A stretch of 6,437 nt of DNA from the NCBI GenBank assembly GCA_012513235.1, contig JAAZCO010000369.1, positions 1-6,437 of the forward strand, given 5' to 3'. Positions 1 to 5,981 of this stretch are shown here, piece after piece. Both the position numbers and the translations under genes were made by a program. Under the pieces are notes generated by a model that made no database searches, had not been told where the DNA came from, and saw only the letters and a list, made by a program, of their open reading frames with translations. This stretch comes from Gammaproteobacteria bacterium. Its GTDB lineage: Bacteria > Pseudomonadota > Gammaproteobacteria > Pseudomonadales > Pseudomonadaceae. The number at the start of each line of letters is the position of its first letter. The stretch's first letter is position 1.

Positions 1-499
1 CATACGATTCGCGCTCGCGCTTGTGTCCAGAGGTCGTGTCAAAATAACCACTAAACATAGGCGTTAAATCCCCAGCAACCGAGCAGCCAAAAATCAATTT
101 TTGCGCTTGAATCGAACCTGATGAATACACATACAAAGCATAACCTTGTTGGTGCCAAGCCTGTAACGCTGCTACAGCATCAGCATAAACATGCCCTTTA
201 ATCTCCCCGCTAGCATAACCTGCTTGCCATACTAAGCCCTGTAACGTCTTGAGCGAGATGGCTTTGACGTCATCATGCATCCATTGCGCCAAGATGCTGA
301 TAACCCGCTCGGCATCTGCCTCAGGCTCACCGGCCTCATCACGCACGGCCTGCAAGACTGCTGCCTGCGGATTATCTGCTGCACAAGCACGCACATAGGC
401 TGGCAAGTGTTGCTTGGCGTAGGGAAATAACACTTCAAAGACAAAGGCAATCGAGCTGGTGGTGCCTTCGATATCGGTCAGAATAGCTTTGACACTCAT
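1..499 (-). CDS. mtnC: MtnC, enolase-phosphatase of methionine salvage (3' part cut by window edge)
   Basis: This is a bifunctional HAD-superfamily enzyme of the cytosol. It enolises 2,3-diketo-5-methylthiopentyl-1-phosphate and then removes the phosphate, giving the acireductone that MtnD uses. I translated 166 residues from the ATG at 499; the family is about 225-230 long, so roughly 60 C-terminal residues lie off the left edge. HAD motif I is seen as DIEGT with the nucleophile D9, motif II as YSSGS (S126-S129), and a motif III lysine at K160 in TTSGHK. The stretch from SSGSIQAQKLIFGCS to SGYFDTTSG is typical of Pseudomonas MtnC. The start ATG overlaps the mtnD stop as ATGA, which indicates translational coupling. 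Its ribosome site is weak (GGAT within the mtnD end), consistent with coupling. The identification is firm. Confidence 0.96.
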   Translation of the reverse strand, partial: MSVKAILTDIEGTTSSIAFVFEVLFPYAKQHLPAYVRACAADNPQAAVLQAVRDEAGEPEADAERVISILAQWMHDDVKAISLKTLQGLVWQAGYASGEIKGHVYADAVAALQAWHQQGYALYVYSSGSIQAQKLIFGCSVAGDLTPMFSGYFDTTSGHKRERESY

Positions 500-1047
500 A
501 ACAGGTCATCCAGGGTTGGATACGCTTGCGCAATCTTATCGCCCGTAAACTCAGCCACCCAACCTTGCGGGTTATTAAATAAGCGTAGCGCAGTAAAGCG
601 TGGGTGCTCACCCATATCAAACCAATGCTTGGTGCCGGCTGGAACGCTAATCAACGAACCTTTTTCGCACAAAACCGCGTAAATATGTTCATCAATATGC
701 AAACTGAATAAACCACGACCTGACACAAAAAAGCGCACTTCATCTTCACTGTGTGTGTGCTCATCTAAAAACTTCGCACGCAACTCATCTTTTTGCGGAT
801 GCTTTTCATCAAGACTGATCACATCAACAGCCACATAGCCGCCTTCAGCTTTTAAACGCGCAATATCATCAGCATAGGCCGCGATCACTTCATCATTGGA
901 TGATTGGGCAGTAATGGATTGATGAGCCTGCCAATGCTCAAAACGTATACCAACCTGGTTCAATGTGCTGGTGATATCTTCTAAATGGTTTAAAACCTTC
1001 AGCGCCTGCTTAGGCATGCTGGTGTGGTATACAAACAGCTGACTCAT
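496..1047 (-). CDS. mtnD: MtnD, acireductone dioxygenase
   Basis: This cupin metalloenzyme oxidises acireductone. The iron form gives 4-methylthio-2-oxobutanoate (the methionine precursor) plus formate; the nickel form runs an off-pathway reaction that releases CO. The product is 183 residues, near the usual 180. The four metal ligands of the family are all visible: H97, H99 and E103 in EHTHSEDEVRFFV, and H141 in PAGTKHWFD. An in-frame ATG nine codons upstream (1074) is open, but I chose 1047 because AGGA lies 11 bases before it and the protein then begins MSQLFVYH, as relatives do. The gene follows mtnB after 45 bp and overlaps mtnC by 4 bp (ATGA). Metal identity in vivo cannot be read from the sequence. 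Confidence 0.96.
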   Translation of the reverse strand: MSQLFVYHTSMPKQALKVLNHLEDITSTLNQVGIRFEHWQAHQSITAQSSNDEVIAAYADDIARLKAEGGYVAVDVISLDEKHPQKDELRAKFLDEHTHSEDEVRFFVSGRGLFSLHIDEHIYAVLCEKGSLISVPAGTKHWFDMGEHPRFTALRLFNNPQGWVAEFTGDKIAQAYPTLDDLL

Positions 1048-1058
1048 CGCTTGTGATT

Positions 1059-1062
1059 TCCT
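1059..1062 (-). promoter_or_regulatory. Ribosome binding site of mtnD
   Basis: AGGA (reading on the minus strand, in AGGAAATC) lies 11 bases before the ATG at 1047. It supports the shorter MtnD start over the upstream ATG at 1074. The spacing is slightly long. Confidence 0.55.
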
Positions 1063-1092
1063 ATACAAATTCAATTAAAAACACTTCAGCAC

Positions 1093-1713
1093 TCAAGGCG
1101 CAGTACACGCACGCACTTTTAACTCGCACTCAAGCAAAAACTCAAAAGCTTCAATATGACGCAAAGCCTCTTGCATTGATGCGCCCCAAGTATACAAACC
1201 ATGCCCGCGAATTAAGTACCCGGGACAATCGGGGTGAGCATCAAGCCACTGCTGCACTTGTTGTGCTAAACGTGGCATATCTTGATCATTATCAAAAATC
1301 GGCACTAACAACGGCTGCTTATGACTGCTAATACCAGCAAAAGCTTTTTGTAACTCGTAATCAGTAAACTCAATCGCTGCGGCAGGTTCAATACGTGACA
1401 ATACTGTGGCATTAACCGAGTGAGTATGTAAAACCGCCTGAACCGCCGGCTGCCAGTTGTAAATCTGCGTATGCAGCAAAGCTTCTGCAGAAGGCTTCTT
1501 ATGCGGCTCCAGGCTTTGCGCCTGCAAATCAGTAGCGAGAATATCCTCGGCAATCAACTGCCCTTTATGCTTGCCGGAAACGGTAAGCAATACTTGATTG
1601 GCTGATAAGCGTGCCGAATAATTGCTGCTGGTGGCTGGCGACCAACCACGTGCATACAAAAACTGCCCAGCATGAATAATATGCTCAGTCAGTTGTTCAC
1701 GAGTAAATGTCAT
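1093..1713 (-). CDS. mtnB: MtnB, methylthioribulose-1-phosphate dehydratase
   Basis: This is a class II aldolase/adducin-fold zinc enzyme. It dehydrates 5-methylthioribulose-1-phosphate to 2,3-diketo-5-methylthiopentyl-1-phosphate, the substrate of MtnC. It has 206 residues, normal for the family. Zinc ligands are seen at H96 and H98 (VLHTHSVNATV) and H171 (IRGHGLYTWG). The KKPSAE segment with E77, and DYELQKAF with E120 (possibly the catalytic acid by comparison with the human homologue APIP), also fit. The ATG at 1713 lies 2 bp after the stop of the MFS transporter gene, with AAGGG nine bases before it inside the transporter's last codons, so the two are probably translated together. MtnA and MtnP, which act earlier in the pathway, are not in this window. 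Confidence 0.96.
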   Translation of the reverse strand: MTFTREQLTEHIIHAGQFLYARGWSPATSSNYSARLSANQVLLTVSGKHKGQLIAEDILATDLQAQSLEPHKKPSAEALLHTQIYNWQPAVQAVLHTHSVNATVLSRIEPAAAIEFTDYELQKAFAGISSHKQPLLVPIFDNDQDMPRLAQQVQQWLDAHPDCPGYLIRGHGLYTWGASMQEALRHIEAFEFLLECELKVRACTAP

Positions 1714-1715
1714 GT

Positions 1716-2906
1716 TTATGATCCCTTCTTCAATGCAGACTCAGTCTGTTCAATGCTACGTAAACCCAACACTACTAATAATGCAGCTAAAACGGCAATC
1801 ACACTGGCCAAGGCAAAGGTCAGGCTCGCTCCAAATGCTTGCCAGGTATAACCGGCATATAAAGCACCCAGCGCACCACCTACCCCAGAAAACGACACAT
1901 ACAAGCCCTGCCCCTGCCCTTGTTTATGGGCAGCAAAATAACGCTGTACAAAGTGAATGCCGGCTGCATGAAAGCTACCAAAAGTCGCCGCATGCAATAT
2001 TTGCACAAACAATAAAATCACCAAGGTATCGGCATAAAAACCGAGTAACCACCAACGCAAAGCGGCCAGTACTAGACTGATCAAAATAATACGCTTTAAA
2101 CGCACTCGCCTGAGCAACCAAGGCATGATGACAAACAAGCCTATTTCGGCCAATACACCCAATGCCCACAGCCAGCCAATGACCGTACGCGAGTAATTTA
2201 AATCAATTAAATGCAGCGTTAGAAAAGTGTAGTACGGGCCGTGGGAGAGCTGCATCAAGGTGACGCTAGCCAAAAATATCACAATTGGCCACATCGAAGT
2301 TATTCGTGACTCATGCGTTACTGCTTGCTGTAAATCGGTTTTAATATTCAGCGTTACAGGCTGGGCTGGCACCCAAAAACTACTGAGGATAATACCACTC
2401 ATCACTGCCAGAATAGCCCAAGGGTAATACTCTAGACCCACCCGATCAAATAGATAACCAAAGCCGACCACAACCAGCATAAAGCCCACTGAACCCCATA
2501 GCCGTAGTTGGCTGTAACGTTCACTGCGCTCGCCTAGGTGCGCTAAAGTAATGACTTCAAATTGCGCCAAAATCGCATGCCAGAAAAAAGCATGCAGCAC
2601 CATAATCAAAGCCAGCCAAGCAAAACTTTGATCTAAAAAGATCAACGCAAATGAGAGCAAAGTGCAGATCGCGCCAAAGCGCACAATAGCTAAGCGTTGC
2701 TGGGTACGATCGGCTAACCATGCCCATAAATTAGGCGCAAGACAACGCATCAGCATGGGAATGGCAATTAACTCACCAATACGTGCAGCAGAAAAACCTA
2801 AATGGTCAAAATACAACGCCAGAAAAGGCGCTGTAGCACCCAGTAGTGCAAAGTAAAAAAAGTAAAAACCAGATAGACGCCAATACGGCAACGCGGTGTT
2901 TGTCAT
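1716..2906 (-). CDS. MFS transporter, HcaT/PPP-like, 12 membrane helices
   Basis: This is a predicted inner-membrane carrier of about 396 residues. Twelve hydrophobic stretches are visible, at roughly 11-33, 42-64, 73-92, 95-115, 135-154, 160-180, 204-224, 242-263, 272-290, 294-315, 335-355 and 361-382. An LADR motif follows helix 2 and a polar loop falls after helix 6. YSQLRLWGSVGF, GWLWALGVLAE, ALRWW and VQILHAATFGSFHAAG resemble E. coli HcaT (3-phenylpropionate/H+ symporter, MFS_1-like group). The substrate cannot be deduced from this. The 2-bp spacing to mtnB suggests a role with methylthio compounds or their products, which is inference. The start is uncertain: an in-frame ATG at 2915 would add three residues, but neither has a strong ribosome site; a GAG 12 bases before 2906 slightly favours 2906. 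The gene follows aroC after 57 bp. Confidence 0.88.
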   Translation of the reverse strand: MTNTALPYWRLSGFYFFYFALLGATAPFLALYFDHLGFSAARIGELIAIPMLMRCLAPNLWAWLADRTQQRLAIVRFGAICTLLSFALIFLDQSFAWLALIMVLHAFFWHAILAQFEVITLAHLGERSERYSQLRLWGSVGFMLVVVGFGYLFDRVGLEYYPWAILAVMSGIILSSFWVPAQPVTLNIKTDLQQAVTHESRITSMWPIVIFLASVTLMQLSHGPYYTFLTLHLIDLNYSRTVIGWLWALGVLAEIGLFVIMPWLLRRVRLKRIILISLVLAALRWWLLGFYADTLVILLFVQILHAATFGSFHAAGIHFVQRYFAAHKQGQGQGLYVSFSGVGGALGALYAGYTWQAFGASLTFALASVIAVLAALLVVLGLRSIEQTESALKKGS

Positions 2907-2919
2907 ACAATGCATCTCA

Positions 2920-2949
2920 GCATGGGACTTAAAGTGATAAGCCCTATGC
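2920..2949 (-). promoter_or_regulatory. Imperfect hairpin between aroC and the MFS gene
   Basis: In the minus-strand RNA the spacer can fold into a stem of ten pairs with an 8-base loop. From outside in it has GCAT/ATGC, GGG/CCC and CTT/AAG, with a single bulged A on the 5' side and a single bulged U on the 3' side. It begins 14 bases after the aroC stop. No run of U follows, so it is not a standard intrinsic terminator. It could mark an RNA processing or stability boundary between aroC and the downstream genes, or be incidental. Confidence 0.35.
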
Positions 2950-2963
2950 AGTTGCGCTGAAAT

Positions 2964-4055
2964 TTACAGTTGTGCAAGTACAGGTGTGCTGACTTTAACA
3001 TCAGCGTTTTGCCCACGATGACGCAGTAAGTGATCCATCAAGACAATCGCCATCATGGCTTCAGCTATGGGCGTAGCGCGAATACCGACACAAGGGTCAT
3101 GACGACCTTTAGTGATCATATCCACTGGCTCACCGCTCATATTAATGGAGCGACCTGAGGTGGTAATGCTTGAAGTGGGCTTTAAAGCTAAATGCGCAAT
3201 AATCGGCTGACCGGAAGAAATACCACCCAACACACCGCCGGCATGATTTGAGGTAAAGCCTTCGGGAGTCAGCTCATCGCGGTGCTCGGTGCCGCGCTGT
3301 GCGACTGAGTCAAAGCCAGCACCGATCTCCACACCTTTAACCGCATTAATACTCATTAACGCATGGGCTAAATCCGCATCAAGACGATCAAATACTGGCT
3401 CACCCAGCCCTGGCATGACGCCCTCAGCGACCACAGTGATTTTAGCACCCACTGAATCTTGGTCACGACGCAGCTGATCCATATAGTCTTCTAGCTCAGC
3501 TACTTTGCTCGGATCTGGACTAAAAAACGCATTATCATGCACTGCATCCCAGTTTTTAAATGGAATCTCAATCGGGCCCAACTGGCTCATATAACCACGC
3601 ACAACAATACCTTGAGTCGCTAGATATTTTTTGGCAATGGCTCCAGCCGCGACACGCATCGCCGTTTCACGTGCCGAACTGCGACCACCACCACGATAAT
3701 CACGCTGACCATATTTGTGGTGGTAACTGTAATCTGCGTGCGCCGGACGGAAAATATCTTTAATCGCCGAGTAGTCTTTGGATTTTTGATCGGTATTACG
3801 AATCAATAAACCAATAGGGCAACCTGTGGTTTGCCCCTCAAAAACACCCGAGAGAATCTCAACCTGATCAGGCTCTTTACGTTGCGTCGTATGGCGACTG
3901 GTGCCCGGTTTACGGCGATCTAGATCATATTGCAAATCTTCAGCAGTCAAAGGTAAGCCCGGAGGGCAGCCATCCACAATCGCAACCAAGGCTGGACCGT
4001 GGCTTTCTCCAGCGGTGGTAACAGTAAAAAGCTTGCCAAAAGTATTACCGGACAT
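2964..4055 (-). CDS. aroC: AroC, chorismate synthase
   Basis: AroC performs the last shikimate-pathway step: it removes phosphate from 5-enolpyruvylshikimate-3-phosphate to give chorismate, using reduced FMN as cofactor. It works as a cytosolic tetramer. The protein has 363 residues, the usual length. The three family signatures are present: GESHGPAL at 16-23, GRSSARETAMRVAAGA at 124-139, and GRHDPCVGIRATP at 317-329. The conserved histidines H19 and H106 and the basic DRRKPGTSRH segment are intact. The frame stays open to an ATG at 4118, but 4055 is chosen because CGGAG lies 8 bases before it and MSGNTFGKLF is the family's N-terminus. A likely promoter lies just upstream. It is the first gene of a leftward row that continues into the transporter and mtnBDC. 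Confidence 0.98.
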   Translation of the reverse strand: MSGNTFGKLFTVTTAGESHGPALVAIVDGCPPGLPLTAEDLQYDLDRRKPGTSRHTTQRKEPDQVEILSGVFEGQTTGCPIGLLIRNTDQKSKDYSAIKDIFRPAHADYSYHHKYGQRDYRGGGRSSARETAMRVAAGAIAKKYLATQGIVVRGYMSQLGPIEIPFKNWDAVHDNAFFSPDPSKVAELEDYMDQLRRDQDSVGAKITVVAEGVMPGLGEPVFDRLDADLAHALMSINAVKGVEIGAGFDSVAQRGTEHRDELTPEGFTSNHAGGVLGGISSGQPIIAHLALKPTSSITTSGRSINMSGEPVDMITKGRHDPCVGIRATPIAEAMMAIVLMDHLLRHRGQNADVKVSTPVLAQL

Positions 4056-4063
4056 ACACCCTG

Positions 4064-4068
4064 CTCCG
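4064..4068 (-). promoter_or_regulatory. Ribosome binding site of aroC
   Basis: CGGAG on the minus strand, 8 bases before the ATG at 4055. It fixes the start and argues against the 21-codon upstream extension to 4118. Confidence 0.75.
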
Positions 4069-4088
4069 AAATGATAAAATAATTGCGC

Positions 4089-4118
4089 AGTATACCTGTA
4101 CCCAGCTCTTTCTGGCAC
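4089..4118 (-). promoter_or_regulatory. Candidate sigma-70 promoter of aroC
   Basis: On the minus strand GTGCCA (4118-4113, four of six matches to the -35 consensus) is followed after 18 bases by TATACT (4094-4089, five of six matches to the -10 consensus). Transcription would begin near 4082, leaving a leader of about 27 bases before the aroC ATG. If it starts here, the RNA would not include the upstream ATG at 4118. The -35 box is weak, so the call is tentative. Confidence 0.45.
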
Positions 4119-4219
4119 CTTAGATCGACATACCGTTTTGGCAAATGACAGTAATACTATAGATTTTCTTCTAAGTGCCGATAAGCTGAACTATACCAAC
4201 AGCTATCAAGTGAAGCGCC

Positions 4220-5011
4220 ATGACTGCCGATATTGCCGAGCCATTAGATACAGCAGAGCACGCCGAAAAGCCTGCACAGACTGAGCATGCTTGGCTGAGC
4301 TTAAAGCCTGAACATTTTCAACTCCTACGCTTATCAGCCTTACCCGCAGACCGAGAGACGGGTTTAAGGCCTTTGATGTTTTTGAGTTTTGAACGTGTGG
4401 AACGCCATAGTGCTGAAGAGAGTTTTTTACGCTTAACACTGAGCCTCGCCAACCACAGCGCGCACAAAGAGATCAACACGCTAGAGGTCTGGGCTGATCA
4501 CCAACGCAAAGAAGTGCGCATCAACCCGGAACTGCCCTTGCGCACCGAGCCTAGCAACCGTGGACTGGGACGCTTTATGTTGGCACAAGCCGCTCGCTGG
4601 GCGCAAAAGCGCTGGAGTCACTACACTATCGCTAACCAAGCGCTATTGGTCAAACACACCAGTAACGATGCAGCACGTTTGCGCCGTGATCATGCTTTGC
4701 AGGCTCAAGGCTTTACTGTCACTTATGAAGATGCTGTGCAAATGCGCGCATCATGCTCAGCCGGGCGCGTTAGTGAACTGCATAACGACTGGAATGAGAA
4801 AAAAGTGAGCATCATCAGCACTGTTGATACTGCGGTGATGCTACACAAAGCCGACCAATCTTTGAGTGAACAAAGCACACAAATCAAGCTGTATCACGAC
4901 CAAATTCAACAACTCAAAAGCGAGGACAATACCCTACGCTTTACTATCTCAATGCTGATTGTGTTTGCTATTTTTCAGGCCGCTTTACTGATCTGGATTG
5001 CTACGCGCTAA
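4220..5011 (+). CDS. Unrecognised tail-anchored protein with a faint GNAT-like core
   Basis: I do not recognise this 263-residue protein with certainty. Residues 1-25 are acidic and probably disordered. Residues 26-175 look like a mixed alpha/beta domain: NRGLGRFMLAQAARWA (113-128), followed by N149, RLRRDHAL and QGF (162-165), recalls the acetyl-CoA loop and next helix of GNAT acetyltransferases. The last G/A of the R-x-x-G-x-G/A motif is Phe, however, so activity is doubtful. Residues about 208-240 are rich in Gln, Lys and Ser and could form a coiled coil. Residues 241-260 form one hydrophobic helix followed only by ATR, so the bulk would face the cytosol. No signal peptide is seen. The start ATG has GAAG five bases upstream. 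It is divergent from aroC and overlaps the end of prmB by 27 bp on the opposite strand. The gene itself looks real; function is unknown. Confidence 0.85.
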   Translation: MTADIAEPLDTAEHAEKPAQTEHAWLSLKPEHFQLLRLSALPADRETGLRPLMFLSFERVERHSAEESFLRLTLSLANHSAHKEINTLEVWADHQRKEVRINPELPLRTEPSNRGLGRFMLAQAARWAQKRWSHYTIANQALLVKHTSNDAARLRRDHALQAQGFTVTYEDAVQMRASCSAGRVSELHNDWNEKKVSIISTVDTAVMLHKADQSLSEQSTQIKLYHDQIQQLKSEDNTLRFTISMLIVFAIFQAALLIWIATR

Positions 5012-5917
5012 TGAATCAGACGTACTCAGTAAAGGGTATTGGCTGCATTGCTGTGCAGTTAAAGCCAGTACGTCACAATTGGCGTAAGAATGCTCAAGCC
5101 AAATAAAGTCAATATCGGGATAGAGCGCCGCTAAATGCGCGCGATGCGGCCCCACTTCTAATACCAACAAACCATTATCAGCTAGATAGCCGCAAGCTTG
5201 CTGAAGAATCAGTTGAATACTTTCTAAGCCGCCAATTTTGGCAATCGCACTGCCTTGTGGCTCATATTGCATTTCGCGTGGCAACTGCGTCCATTGCTCA
5301 ACAGACCAATACGGTGGCTTACACACAATCAAATCAAAACGTTGTCCTGAGAGTCTGGAAAATAATTCACTGTGCTGCACTATCACGCGTTCGTCTAAAC
5401 CATGCTCAGTAATGTTTTGTGCAGCCAGATCAAGAGCACTTACACAGTTATCAGCTAACACTACTTCAGCATCTAGAAACTGTAACGCACAGGCTAAACC
5501 TGCACAGCCTGAGCCTGTATACAAATCTAAAATACGTTGCGGTGACTGTATCAACCAAGGTGAAAAACTCTGTGGAATTAATTCTTCTAGGGGGGAATGT
5601 GGTATCGCCACACTTTCATTTACTTTAAACAATAAGCCTGCAAACCAAGCCTGTCCGAGCAAATAGGCAGTAGGCAAGCGCTGCTCAATACGCTTTCTCA
5701 GCATACTTTGCACAACAAGGTGCTCATCGGTATGCAAGTTACAATCTAAATACTTGTCATGCAGTTGCTCAGGCAGATATAAGCTGCCGAGTACCAGCGC
5801 GCGCGCCTCTTCAAATATGGACTCTTCGCCACCTTGAAAAAAGAGTTGTTCGCGGCTAAATTGACTGACCGCCCAACGGATATAATCACGCAGTGTTGCT
5901 AATCCAGACTGACTCAC
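4985..5917 (-). CDS. prmB: PrmB-family N5-glutamine methyltransferase, catalytic motif altered (KPPY)
   Basis: PrmB proteins transfer a methyl group from S-adenosylmethionine to a glutamine side chain of ribosomal protein L3. This product has 310 residues, as in E. coli. The N-terminal helical domain (RDYIRWAVSQF; RLPTAYLLGQAWFAGLLF at 80-97) and the SAM-binding ILDLYTGSGCAGLAC (129-143) with acidic D156 fit well. Unusually, the NPPY motif that holds the target glutamine reads KPPY (K200-Y203, codon AAG). Other positions I remember as conserved are also changed: PRSP to PHSP at 106-109, the EPELAL-x-DGL stretch to EPQGSAIAKIGGL, and GG-x-GVF to ANCDVLA. The start codon is GTG at 5917, with CGGAG seven bases upstream. 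It follows the Smr gene after 64 bp. Family membership is clear, but L3 methylation is not assured. Confidence 0.9.
   Translation of the reverse strand: MSQSGLATLRDYIRWAVSQFSREQLFFQGGEESIFEEARALVLGSLYLPEQLHDKYLDCNLHTDEHLVVQSMLRKRIEQRLPTAYLLGQAWFAGLLFKVNESVAIPHSPLEELIPQSFSPWLIQSPQRILDLYTGSGCAGLACALQFLDAEVVLADNCVSALDLAAQNITEHGLDERVIVQHSELFSRLSGQRFDLIVCKPPYWSVEQWTQLPREMQYEPQGSAIAKIGGLESIQLILQQACGYLADNGLLVLEVGPHRAHLAALYPDIDFIWLEHSYANCDVLALTAQQCSQYPLLSTSDSLARSNPDQ
5019..5074. repeat. 8-bp inverted repeat enclosing a small hairpin, at the convergent gene ends
   Basis: GACGTACT (5019-5026) is matched by AGTACGTC (5067-5074), and between them CTGCA (5043-5047) pairs with TGCAG (5054-5058). The structure starts 8 bases after the stop of the rightward gene and lies within the last codons of prmB. 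Neither side is followed by a T run, so an intrinsic terminator is not supported. A perfect 8-bp repeat at this spacing can arise by chance in several kilobases. Confidence 0.25.
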
Positions 5918-5924
5918 TGGCTAT

Positions 5925-5929
5925 CTCCG
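5925..5929 (-). promoter_or_regulatory. Ribosome binding site of prmB (GTG start)
   Basis: CGGAG on the minus strand, seven bases before GTG at 5917. It supports a non-ATG start for PrmB, which gives MSQSGLATLRDYIRWA, the expected N-terminus. Confidence 0.7.
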
Positions 5930-5981
5930 TACTTGCTCTAAGAATGTTTAATTGCAGATCCTACATCTTGGACACTATTAA

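Noticed and set aside
1048..1074. Longer MtnD start at 1074
   Set aside because: It adds nine residues absent from relatives, and AGGA supports 1047.
1053..1331. Plus-strand open frame opposite the 3' part of mtnB
   Set aside because: It is a shadow of the strongly conserved mtnB gene.
4056..4118. Longer AroC N-terminus from an ATG at 4118
   Set aside because: The extra 21 residues do not resemble the AroC family, the predicted promoter overlaps the region, and the ATG at 4055 has a good ribosome site.
4113..4127. Possible sigma-54 promoter from TGGCAC in the aroC upstream spacer
   Set aside because: The -24-like TGGCAC is not followed at the right spacing by a TTGC-type -12 element.
4138..4165. 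Plus-strand promoter for the unknown gene (TTGGCA, 16 bases, TAGATT)
   Set aside because: The -10 box matches only four of six bases, and other equally weak pairs exist nearby (for example ATGACA at 4145 without a good -10), so no single one can be supported.
5041..5066. Intrinsic terminator for the rightward gene
   Set aside because: A small stem is present but no T run follows on either strand.
5238..5666. Open frame of 142 codons on the plus strand inside prmB
   Set aside because: It is antisense to a clearly recognised gene, with Cys- and Ser-rich low-sense composition and no family resemblance.
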